This document shows positions 9,701 through 15,516 of a DNA stretch of 34,872 nt, piece after piece; the stretch's first letter is position 1; each line of letters begins with the position of its first letter. The notes under the pieces are model-generated. The model was not told where the DNA came from. It ran no database searches and saw only the letters and a program-made list of their open reading frames with translations. A program made the translations under genes and the position numbers. Source of the DNA: Prolixibacteraceae bacterium (GTDB lineage: Bacteria; Bacteroidota; Bacteroidia; Bacteroidales; Prolixibacteraceae); the NCBI GenBank assembly GCA_028282705.1, contig JANQHI010000025.1:1-34872 (forward strand). The letters are read 5' to 3'.

Positions 9701-10272
9701 TCATAGCCTACAAATGAAAATTGCAAGGTTGATTCAGTCCCTAAAACAGATATTGTATAATTGCCATCTGCATCTGTAATGGTTCCATTGTTAGTCCCTT
9801 TTTCAAAAACAGTTGCACCAGGCAGTGTCACCCCATTTTCTTTATCAACAACCCTTCCTTTAATGGTGGTTTTTTCCTGTTGGCTTTCAACATCTCCTGT
9901 GGTTTTTTCTTTATAAGAAATAATGATCAGGTCGTCCTTAAATTTGTAAGTCAGGTTTGACTCTTTTAGCAAGGTGTTTAAAACCTCATTAATTTCAGTA
10001 CCTGAAAAGGAAACTGTAACTGCTTCCTGCTTCTCTACATCTTCATTGTTGTAGATAAATTTGTAGTTACTTTGTTTTTCAATTTGTTTGAAAATTTCAG
10101 TCAATGAACCTTCTTTGACAGCAATATTAAGCCTTGTGGATTGCGAGTACACACTTGCATTCAACTGGATAATGCCTGCCAAAAGAAAAAATAGACAAAA
10201 TTTCATTTTCATTAAATTTTGCGTACACCTCCTACATTCATAGAAGGTTAGTTTACGTACCAATTTTTTCAT
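6775..10272 (-). CDS. SusC/RagA-family TonB-linked outer-membrane transporter with STN domain
   Basis: A 1165-residue TonB-dependent transporter. An unusually long N-region (residues 1-22) precedes the signal peptide hydrophobic stretch at 24-44; an internal methionine at 21 or 23 could also serve as start. Then come a secretin/TonB short N-terminal (STN) domain at about 45-120, a carboxypeptidase-regulatory-like domain at 135-210, a TonB-box-like DEVIVSTGYQ at 215-224, a plug domain at about 240-360 (with IWIVDGMP and ITVLKDAAATAIYGARAANG), and a long beta-barrel ending in the aromatic residue of INLGF. STN domains mark transporters that signal through FecR to an ECF sigma factor, and both genes lie directly upstream. 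It imports an oligomeric nutrient with the SusD partner; the ligand is unknown. Confidence 0.96.
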   Translation of the reverse strand: MKKLVRKLTFYECRRCTQNLMKMKFCLFFLLAGIIQLNASVYSQSTRLNIAVKEGSLTEIFKQIEKQSNYKFIYNNEDVEKQEAVTVSFSGTEINEVLNTLLKESNLTYKFKDDLIIISYKEKTTGDVESQQEKTTIKGRVVDKENGVTLPGATVFEKGTNNGTITDADGNYTISVLGTESTLQFSFVGYETQEQIVGNKKIMFISLEKSNLKIDEVIVSTGYQEIERERMTGSTSTISAKEITNKGYTAIEDVLEGTVAGLTAISSGRPGEDATITIRGVNSLTGSTAPIWIVDGMPLQGEIPNISDGANDIQNTIFTTGIGNLTPDDIKSITVLKDAAATAIYGARAANGVIVIETKSGTIGKTYFNASATIGLTEKPTSDIRMMNSAQKIQFEKDLYADLGRYQHYGRAFDIMKDLNYGKLTGSQADAMLADLAKVETDWFDEIFRIGNSKQLTMSMRGGTEETQYYVSSNYLTEKGIELNNKFEKMGLNMKLTHNPTKNVRITLGLSSTVRKDRSHASNIQPLHYAMYANTYEKPYNADGSYAYDLSYNVRESSLRDGLQWGKFNIFQELNENENNSRYINAQTNLKVEWEVLPGLMFTTQGSYSASSNHDITEEGVGTYTNFKNNWINPAYGYEIPHELVKGSLRESTGRTQAFTWRNTISFNKEIDDAHFLNLFGGQEISRSYTNNSFNYSPVYDKIHRIVGFPELGGINVETLNMNRLGGTGIYEQKLSSFFLNGSYSYMDKYIASASVRYDGSDIIGNENQFTPLWNVGARWNIHNEEFMVGNEFVNELAIRAGFGYTGSIDKNALPFLVMNIGNVLTYDGQVVPTSFSFPSPNVKWQTKEDINVGLDVALFDNRFELSANYYHNTTSDVLDNRKLPYSSGRGVVRENVADILNKGWEISLSTTNIKSQDFRWITRLILSLNDNEVLTTYYETLDEVGATDEQAFVEGYPVNAWYGFKFAGVDESTGHTLVWTESGNKFDMDDIYSNSNLDIDPPPVSYLGEAYPPVTGGFINTLIYKRFTLTANFEFKTGHTIKSFNTHAAVSSKNRYYTDAYRWRQPGDITSVPAFTGNTRYAYSTYLYDEKLEPGDYLRLNLVTLGYNVDPKFAQKIGFKNIRVNATARNLFVLTKYNGIDPALMGKFGYPNSRNYMLSINLGF

Positions 10273-10303
10273 AAATTTGTAAATTATTTGTTAGTAGCTT
10301 GAT

Positions 10304-10355
10304 CCATCTTTTCTAGATGGGTTAAGTAAACAGGGAATGTGCCAGCATTCCCTGC
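10304..10355 (-). promoter_or_regulatory. Two hairpins in the FecR-SusC gap
   Basis: The 88-base gap between the FecR stop and the SusC start contains a 9-bp perfect stem CAGGGAATG/CATTCCCTG (10331-10354, loop TGCCAG on the plus strand) and then a 6-bp stem CCATCT/AGATGG (10304-10320). In the minus-strand transcript the first hairpin is followed by TTTACTT. It could attenuate read-through from fecR into susC or protect the susC mRNA 5' end. On the plus strand the first stem is followed by C and seven Ts, but no plus-strand gene ends there. Confidence 0.55.
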
Positions 10356-10360
10356 TTTTT

Positions 10361-11545
10361 TTAATATTTATGTCCTACAATTATTTCATCATCAGTAACT
10401 TTAAATTGTACTTTATTTGTTGATTCAATTAAATCCAATATTTTACCAATACTCTCATAGCGTTCAAAATAACCAGTAAAGTGCAGGTTTTTTACATCAT
10501 GGTCAGTGTAATCAATATTGATATAATACCACCTGCTGAGTTTCCTGAAAATGGATTCAAGGCTTTCATTGTCAAAAATGAAAACTTCATCTTTCCAGGC
10601 TATGTATTTTTGTGCATCAACAACCCTTTTTGAAAGGGTATTGCCTTCCTTGTTAAGCAAAGCTTGTTCTCTAGGCTCCAGGCTGATCATATCTTCAGAT
10701 TTATTTTTAATGGAAACCATCCCTTCAATCAGTGTAGTTTCCACATGGTATTCATCATGGTAAGCCATAATGTTGAATGATGTCCCCAGTACTTCCACTT
10801 CCATATTATTTAACTCTACAATAAATGGTTTTTCCTGGTTTGGGGCAACCTCAAAATAGGCTTCACCATTCAGGGTTACTATCCTTTCCCCAGAAATAAA
10901 TTGCTCTGGGTAAACAAGTTCAGTAGCAGAGTTAAGCCATACTTTTGTCCCATCAGAAAGTACAAGCTGGTATTCTCCCCCACGTGGAATCCTCAAGGTA
11001 TGAAACACCTCTTTTAACTCTTCAGGTTGAACTACCTGTGGGTTATAGATCAAAGTGTTTGATTGGTTATTTATGGTTGATGCTGTAGTTTTTATAATGG
11101 TATCTTTCTTTTCTTCTGAAAGGTTTAGCTTTTCACCAGAGGCAAGTATCAATTCAGCTTTAGGCTCTCCAGGTTTGATATTTTCATATTTTGATTTTTT
11201 AGCTAATTCATTTCCTGGCTTGCCACTAAACAAATAAAAGCCAAGGGCAATTGAAACAGGCAACAATATGGCTGCTGCATACCTGAAAATCCTCTTGAAG
11301 CTACTTGTGGTTTTTTGTTTCTTATGTTTCTCCAGGACATTCCTCAAAGCAATTTCTGTGTCTATCAATGACAAAGTTTTAAAAGACTTTTCAATGGATT
11401 CCTGGCTTACAATGTTGGAATATACCTTCTGGTTGCCAGGTTCTGATAACCACCCTGTTAATTCCCTGTTTTCTTCCTCAGTGAGGGTGCCAGTAATTTT
11501 TTTATAGATTAATACTGTGATATTATAAGTTGGAATTTCCGCCAT
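10361..11545 (-). CDS. FecR-family anti-sigma factor
   Basis: A 394-residue inner-membrane anti-sigma factor. The N-terminal about 85 residues are cytoplasmic and expected to hold the ECF sigma factor. One membrane segment lies at 88-107 (AAAILLPVSIALGFYLF). The periplasmic FecR domain at about 175-290 includes LRIPRGGEYQLVLSDGT, LNSATELVYPE, GEAYFEVAPN and LGTSFNIMAY. A DUF4974-type C-terminal domain at about 310-392 resembles an STN fold and is likely the contact for the SusC STN domain. It lies between the sigma gene (172-base gap) and susC (88-base gap with hairpins), all on the minus strand. Ligand binding by SusC is expected to release sigma through this protein, as known for FecA-FecR and for Bacteroides Sus-type systems. 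Confidence 0.95.
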   Translation of the reverse strand: MAEIPTYNITVLIYKKITGTLTEEENRELTGWLSEPGNQKVYSNIVSQESIEKSFKTLSLIDTEIALRNVLEKHKKQKTTSSFKRIFRYAAAILLPVSIALGFYLFSGKPGNELAKKSKYENIKPGEPKAELILASGEKLNLSEEKKDTIIKTTASTINNQSNTLIYNPQVVQPEELKEVFHTLRIPRGGEYQLVLSDGTKVWLNSATELVYPEQFISGERIVTLNGEAYFEVAPNQEKPFIVELNNMEVEVLGTSFNIMAYHDEYHVETTLIEGMVSIKNKSEDMISLEPREQALLNKEGNTLSKRVVDAQKYIAWKDEVFIFDNESLESIFRKLSRWYYINIDYTDHDVKNLHFTGYFERYESIGKILDLIESTNKVQFKVTDDEIIVGHKY

Positions 11546-11717
11546 TTTATTTTATTTGATTGTTGATTATACACGCTAAGGTTGAAAAAGGGTGAAATCA
11601 AACTGGCAGAAATTCTCAAAATTTTTTTATTTAAGATGAAACGAACATAATAAAAAAGCTTTTGTTGCACAGGAGTATGACTATTCGAGTTACATGAGTC
11701 ACCATTAAAATAAACAA

Positions 11718-12284
11718 TTATAGACGAATGAAAATAAGTACCAGCATAAAATATTTTCCAAGGTTTTGTTTAAGGATTTTGATGGCTCTGGCTCTTTGTG
11801 TTTTTACAGTATTTATTGTAATGTTCAACTTTTCAGCAGTTTCCTTATAAGAAAAATTTTCCAGTACATTTAATTTGAAAATAAGTTTACATCTTTCAGG
11901 GAGCATATCAATTGAATCATACAGTAGTGAATGCACTTCTTTTTCAATGATTATTTCCATCTGGTTTTTATGGTCAGTTTGTTTAGTATCCTGAAGTGAA
12001 ATGTATTTGCTATATGTCTTCTGAAACCTAATATGGTTTAAAGCCTTATTTTTTACAGAGGTATATAAATATGACCTTAAGCTGGACTCATTCAGGAATT
12101 CATTCTTGTTAGTTAAGATGTTAGCCATCAGGTCTTGTACAAGGTCTTCACAGGTTTCAATCTCAGGAACAAATTGGTTGGCAAAAAGAACCAGGGGTTT
12201 ATAATATTTCTCAAATACATAAGTAAACGCTTTTTCTTCATTAGATAAAGAAATTTTTATGTGTTTAATTAATGTATTTTTCAT
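11718..12284 (-). CDS. ECF-type RNA polymerase sigma-70 factor
   Basis: A 188-residue extracytoplasmic-function sigma factor. Region 2 (about residues 18-85) contains FEKYYKPLVLFANQF and CEDLVQDLMANI, the core-binding and -10 recognition helices. Region 4 (about 125-175) contains LPERCKLIFKLNVLENFSYKETAEKLNITINTVK, the -35 recognition helix-turn-helix. Length is normal for Bacteroidota ECF factors tied to FecR. It is the first gene of the minus-strand uptake locus and lies 172 bases upstream of fecR. It probably drives the susC operon. The C-terminal tail FMLVLIFIRL is hydrophobic, which is common in this subgroup. Confidence 0.94.
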   Translation of the reverse strand: MKNTLIKHIKISLSNEEKAFTYVFEKYYKPLVLFANQFVPEIETCEDLVQDLMANILTNKNEFLNESSLRSYLYTSVKNKALNHIRFQKTYSKYISLQDTKQTDHKNQMEIIIEKEVHSLLYDSIDMLPERCKLIFKLNVLENFSYKETAEKLNITINTVKTQRARAIKILKQNLGKYFMLVLIFIRL

Positions 12285-12524
12285 ATCCTTTACCAGGTAG
12301 TTCCCTTTGTTTAAATTCGTGAAGGGGGAGTTGTGAATGGTTAATCCAATGATTGCAAGTTAATTCAAAAAGTTTTAAATAATAATGGTTTAAAGGACAA
12401 AAGTGAAAACAATTTTGGATTTGGCAAAAACAACTTTTTAATAAATGCAATAAAAAGCCTATTTATTTTCACCCAAAAATTCTATCTTACCAATGTCTCA
12501 GGAATCCAAAAAATAGTTAAAAAC

Positions 12525-13295
12525 ATGCAAAACCTTTTAGTATCCATCATTCAGGCTGACCTGGTTTGGGAAAACAGGAAAGAGAACCTCCTCAGGCTGG
12601 AGGAGGTTATGCAAGGAATTGAAAAAACTGATTTGGTGATTCTTCCTGAAATGTTTACCACAGGCTTTACCATGGAAGTTGAGAAGTTTTATGAAGAAAT
12701 GGGAGGTGAAACTGTGGAGTGGATGAAACAATTGGCACAAAAAAAAAGGGCAGCCATTTTGGGGACTATAATCATAAAAGAAGGCGGGTGTTTTTACAAT
12801 CGCGCCCTTTGGGTAACCCCGGGTGGTAGTGTTGATATCTATGATAAAAGGCACTTGTATACTATGGGGGGAGAGCATATCTCTTACACAGCAGGAAAGC
12901 AAAAACTGGTTGTTGAATGGAAAGGCTGGAAGATCTGCCCTTTAATATGTTATGACTTGCGTTTCCCTGTTTGGAGCAGGAACAATGACGACTATGATTT
13001 GCTCATATATATGGCCAACTGGCCATCTCCTAGGCATCATGTCTGGAAAAATTTGTTGGTAGCACGTGCCATTGAAAACCAGGCTTATGTGGCTGGGGTA
13101 AACAGGGTAGGGGTTGATGGCATGAAGCTCAACTACCTGGGGGATTCTGCCCTGGTTGATGCAAAAGGGTATGCTGAATTCTTGGGTGCACAAGAGGCTG
13201 TTAAAACGATTGATTTATCTTATGCTGGCCTAATAAATTTCCGAAAAAAATTTCCATTACTTCCTGATAGAGACCACTTTGAGATCAGATATTAA
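12525..13295 (+). CDS. Nitrilase-superfamily amidohydrolase, omega-amidase (YafV/NIT2) type
   Basis: A 256-residue cytoplasmic carbon-nitrogen hydrolase. The catalytic triad is visible as E42 (LPEMFTTGF), K108 (YDKRHLY) and C142 (LICYDLRFP). The MGGEH after the lysine is close to the FxMGxE motif of omega-amidases, which hydrolyse alpha-ketoglutaramate or alpha-ketosuccinamate and remove the toxic by-products of glutamine transamination. Length is typical of the YafV/NIT2 group. The gene stands alone; a divergent sigma gene lies 240 bases upstream and its stop codon overlaps the first BlaI-type operator at 13294. The exact substrate is assigned by family only. Confidence 0.88.
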   Translation: MQNLLVSIIQADLVWENRKENLLRLEEVMQGIEKTDLVILPEMFTTGFTMEVEKFYEEMGGETVEWMKQLAQKKRAAILGTIIIKEGGCFYNRALWVTPGGSVDIYDKRHLYTMGGEHISYTAGKQKLVVEWKGWKICPLICYDLRFPVWSRNNDDYDLLIYMANWPSPRHHVWKNLLVARAIENQAYVAGVNRVGVDGMKLNYLGDSALVDAKGYAEFLGAQEAVKTIDLSYAGLINFRKKFPLLPDRDHFEIRY

Positions 13296-13309
13296 CTAAT
13301 ATCTTAGTT
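13294..13309. promoter_or_regulatory. BlaI-type operator copy 1
   Basis: AACTAATATCTTAGTT: perfect 6-bp arms AACTAA and TTAGTT around a 4-base centre. It is one of five such 16-base palindromes in the TonB/BlaI cluster. It overlaps the stop codon of the nitrilase gene and lies about 85 bases upstream of the tonB-like promoter, so it may be an auxiliary site. Confidence 0.6.
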
Positions 13310-13356
13310 GATTAATCACCTGTGATAGAGTTTGGTACAATCTTTGTTTTCAAATA

Positions 13357-13372
13357 AACTAAAAATTTAGTT
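13357..13372. promoter_or_regulatory. BlaI-type operator copy 2
   Basis: AACTAAAAATTTAGTT: 7-bp perfect arms AACTAAA/TTTAGTT. It begins exactly 20 bases before copy 3, two helical turns, and overlaps the first bases of the candidate -33 TTG (371-373) of the promoter of the tonB-like gene. Confidence 0.75.
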
Positions 13373-13401
13373 GAAAAACTAACTATTTAGTTGTATGTTT
13401 G
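13371..13401 (+). promoter_or_regulatory. Candidate promoter of the tonB-like gene
   Basis: TATGTTTG at 13394-13401 matches the Bacteroidota -7 consensus TAnnTTTG, with TTG at 13371-13373 spaced 20 bases upstream. Operator copy 3 fills the spacer and copy 2 overlaps the -33 element, so repressor binding would directly block RNA polymerase. The leader to ATG 13514 would be about 105 bases. Confidence 0.6.
13377..13392. promoter_or_regulatory. BlaI-type operator copy 3
   Basis: AACTAACTATTTAGTT: arms pair at six of seven positions. It lies between the -33 and -7 elements of the candidate tonB-like promoter and 20 bases (start to start) from copy 2. Confidence 0.7.
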
Positions 13402-13513
13402 GAATGTTGTTTTATAAATAGGAATTTACATGGGATAGTGCAGCTAAATATTCCCTCAGCCAAGGGAGTTGGTTTTGAAGCTGATTAATAATTAACCACA
13501 AAAATTTAGCGTT

Positions 13514-14203
13514 ATGGAAGCAAAGAAATCACCAAAAGCAGACCTTGAAAATAAAAGGAGGACTTTCCTTTTGATAGGTTTAGTATTATCACTTGGAATG
13601 GTATTGGCTGCCTTTGAATGGACAACCAAAGCAAAGCAGGTAGAAACCTTAGGGCAGCTAGGTTCTATTGTTGTTGAAGAGGAGGTCATTCCAATTACCA
13701 GAAGAGATGAAGTAAAACCACCACCACCACCACCTCCTCCAAAGGTTGCAGAAGTAATTAACATTGTTGAGGATGATGTTGAGCTGGATGAGGAATTTGA
13801 AATGGAAGAAACAGAGGTTACTGATGAAACCCTTATTGATGTTTCACCCATTGTGGAAGCAGCAGAAGAGGAAGAGGTTGAAGAGGAAAAAATATTCTAT
13901 ATAGTGGAAGAACACCCTGAATTCCCTGGGGGTGAAAGGGCTTTGCTTAAGTTTATACATAATTCCCTCAGGTATCCTGTTGTTGCACAGGAAAATGGGA
14001 TACAAGGACGTGTTTTCTACAAGTTTGTGGTAGATATTGATGGGAGTGTCAGGGATGTTGAAATTATCAGGGGACCTGATCCTTCATTAAACAAAGAGGC
14101 AAAAAGGGTACTGGAAAACTTGCCCAAGTTTAAACCAGGAAAACAAAGGGGTAGGCCTGTCAGGGTGTATTTCAGTTCAGCAATAAATTTCCAGTTGCAA
14201 TAA
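13514..14203 (+). CDS. TonB-family energy-transducing protein
   Basis: A 229-residue TonB protein that couples the inner-membrane proton motive force to outer-membrane transporters. There is a single membrane anchor at about residues 17-34. A run of eight prolines lies at 69-76 with short flanking basic residues, then a strongly acidic linker at about 85-126, and a TonB C-terminal domain at 127-229 (IFYIVEEHPEFPGGE, then YPVVAQENGIQGRVFYKFVVD). The proline spacer is short compared with classical TonB, so the reach across the periplasm is limited. It is the first gene of the cluster, under a candidate promoter overlapped by BlaI-type operators, 36 bases before a tandem TonB-domain gene. No ExbB/ExbD genes are in this window. 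Confidence 0.9.
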   Translation: MEAKKSPKADLENKRRTFLLIGLVLSLGMVLAAFEWTTKAKQVETLGQLGSIVVEEEVIPITRRDEVKPPPPPPPPKVAEVINIVEDDVELDEEFEMEETEVTDETLIDVSPIVEAAEEEEVEEEKIFYIVEEHPEFPGGERALLKFIHNSLRYPVVAQENGIQGRVFYKFVVDIDGSVRDVEIIRGPDPSLNKEAKRVLENLPKFKPGKQRGRPVRVYFSSAINFQLQ

Positions 14204-14239
14204 AAAAGTAAACCAAATTAGTTAAAAAATTTTAAATGT

Positions 14240-15004
14240 ATGAAAAATTTAAGATGTGTATTTATTGGGATTTTTGCCCTGGTGGCAACATTTTTTGCTA
14301 AAGCCCAAGAGAAAGAGGAAATTGAAAACCAAGTGTTCCATATTGTTGAAACCATGCCTGAATTCCCAGGGGGGCAGGAAGCATTGAAGGTTTTTATAGC
14401 AAACAGTATTAAGTATCCTGAGAAAGCTAAAAAAGAGGGTATTTCAGGGAAGGTATATATCACTTTTGTGGTAGATAAAGAAGGAAATTCAACCAACTGT
14501 AAGGTTGCACGTGGTGTAAACCCACTGCTGGATAAAGAAGCTCTAAGGGTAGTTAGTTCACTACCAAAATGGAAACCTGGAGAACAAAAGGGTAAGAAGG
14601 TAAAGGTGAAATACACTGTGCCCATAGCATTTGCCCTTGAAGGTAAAGAAAAAAAAGAGCATACTAACCCTAGAATGGTTGATGGGGAACAAGTGTTCTA
14701 TATAGTTGAAGAAATGCCTGAGTTTCCTGGTGGTGACCTGGAGTTAAGGAAAACAATTGCTGAAAACATTGAATACCCAGTGCAAGCACAAAAAGACAGC
14801 ATCCAGGGGAAGGTGTACATAACATTTATAGTTGGCAAAGATGGGAATGTGAAAAAGCCAAAGATAGCCAGGGGGGTTGACCCATTGCTTGACAAGGAAG
14901 CACTTAGGGTTGTCAGCTTATTGCCTCAATGGAAACCTGGCAAACAAAGAGACAAAGCTGTTGATGTTTCTTACACAGTGCCAATAACTTTTGTGCTAAA
15001 ATAA
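14240..15004 (+). CDS. Periplasmic protein of two tandem TonB C-terminal domains
   Basis: A 254-residue exported protein. A signal peptide spans residues 1-22 (LVATFFAKAQ). Then two TonB C-terminal-type domains at about 31-135 and 151-254 are joined by a short charged linker. Both domains carry the same landmarks: a FxIVExMPEFPGG start, KVYITF, RGVxPLLDKEALRVV and WKPG followed by YTVPI. There is no transmembrane anchor after cleavage and no proline spacer, so it cannot transmit energy by itself as TonB does. It could cap or compete for TonB boxes, or serve as an adaptor or sensor ligand. It follows the TonB gene by 36 bases and is probably co-transcribed with it. The close resemblance of its domains to those of the neighbours suggests local duplication. 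Confidence 0.88.
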   Translation: MKNLRCVFIGIFALVATFFAKAQEKEEIENQVFHIVETMPEFPGGQEALKVFIANSIKYPEKAKKEGISGKVYITFVVDKEGNSTNCKVARGVNPLLDKEALRVVSSLPKWKPGEQKGKKVKVKYTVPIAFALEGKEKKEHTNPRMVDGEQVFYIVEEMPEFPGGDLELRKTIAENIEYPVQAQKDSIQGKVYITFIVGKDGNVKKPKIARGVDPLLDKEALRVVSLLPQWKPGKQRDKAVDVSYTVPITFVLK

Positions 15005-15040
15005 ACTGGCTTAATATACATCCGAGCAATTTGTCATTAT

Positions 15041-15056
15041 AACTAAGCTGTTAGTT
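15041..15056. promoter_or_regulatory. BlaI-type operator copy 4
   Basis: AACTAAGCTGTTAGTT: perfect AACTAA/TTAGTT arms. It lies 74 bases upstream of the blaI start and exactly 20 bases before copy 5, repeating the spacing seen for copies 2 and 3, consistent with autoregulation of blaI. Confidence 0.75.
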
Positions 15057-15060
15057 TACT

Positions 15061-15076
15061 AACTAATGGCTTAGTT
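15061..15076. promoter_or_regulatory. BlaI-type operator copy 5
   Basis: AACTAATGGCTTAGTT: perfect AACTAA/TTAGTT arms, 20 bases from copy 4. Downstream, TATCTTGG at 15094-15101 is one base off the -7 consensus, so the blaI promoter probably lies in 15060-15101, though no good -33 TTG was found. Confidence 0.75.
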
Positions 15077-15129
15077 TTAGGCATAATATTTGCTATCTTG
15101 GTAACATTTATCAACTACAACTAAGTTCA

Positions 15130-15516
15130 ATGAAAGACCTTACAAAAGCAGAAGAGCAGGTGATGCAAATACTTTGGAAACTGGAAAAAGCATTTGTGAA
15201 AGATATCATTAATGAAATCCCACATCCACAACCTGCTTACAATACCATATCAACAATTATCAGGATTTTAGAAAAGAAAGGTTTTGTTGGGCACAATGCC
15301 TATGGCAAAACCCATGAATATTTTCCTTTGATCTCAAAAAAGGAATATACCAGGACATTTATGAAAAAATTTATTAAGAATTATTTCAGTGGCTCCTATC
15401 GTGAAATGGTGTCCTTTTTTGCTAAAGAAGATAACCTGAGCCTGAATGAACTTGAAGAACTTGTAAAAGATGTGAGTGAAGAATTAAAAGAGGAAAACCA
15501 AAAGGGAGATGAATAG
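15130..15516 (+). CDS. BlaI/MecI/CopY-family transcriptional repressor
   Basis: A 128-residue winged-helix repressor. The N-terminus LTKAEEQVMQILWKLEKAFVKDII and the recognition region PAYNTISTIIRILEKKGFVGH match the BlaI family. The C-terminal half (about 75-128) is the dimerisation helix region where BlaI proteins are cut by the partner protease. Family members bind palindromes as dimers and are inactivated by a BlaR1-type metalloprotease. The sensor gene starts inside this gene's last 8 bases, a translational-coupling arrangement. Two palindromes 20 bases apart lie just upstream, consistent with autorepression. There is no sign of a beta-lactamase gene nearby. Confidence 0.93.
   Translation: MKDLTKAEEQVMQILWKLEKAFVKDIINEIPHPQPAYNTISTIIRILEKKGFVGHNAYGKTHEYFPLISKKEYTRTFMKKFIKNYFSGSYREMVSFFAKEDNLSLNELEELVKDVSEELKEENQKGDE

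Noticed and set aside
10331-10362. Plus-strand terminator reading of the 9-bp hairpin followed by seven Ts
   Set aside because: No plus-strand gene ends nearby; the minus-strand role in the fecR-susC gap is the simpler explanation.
13441-13480. Hairpin-like TCCCT/AGGGA upstream of the tonB-like gene
   Set aside because: Only five base pairs with no T-run; too weak to call a terminator or riboswitch.
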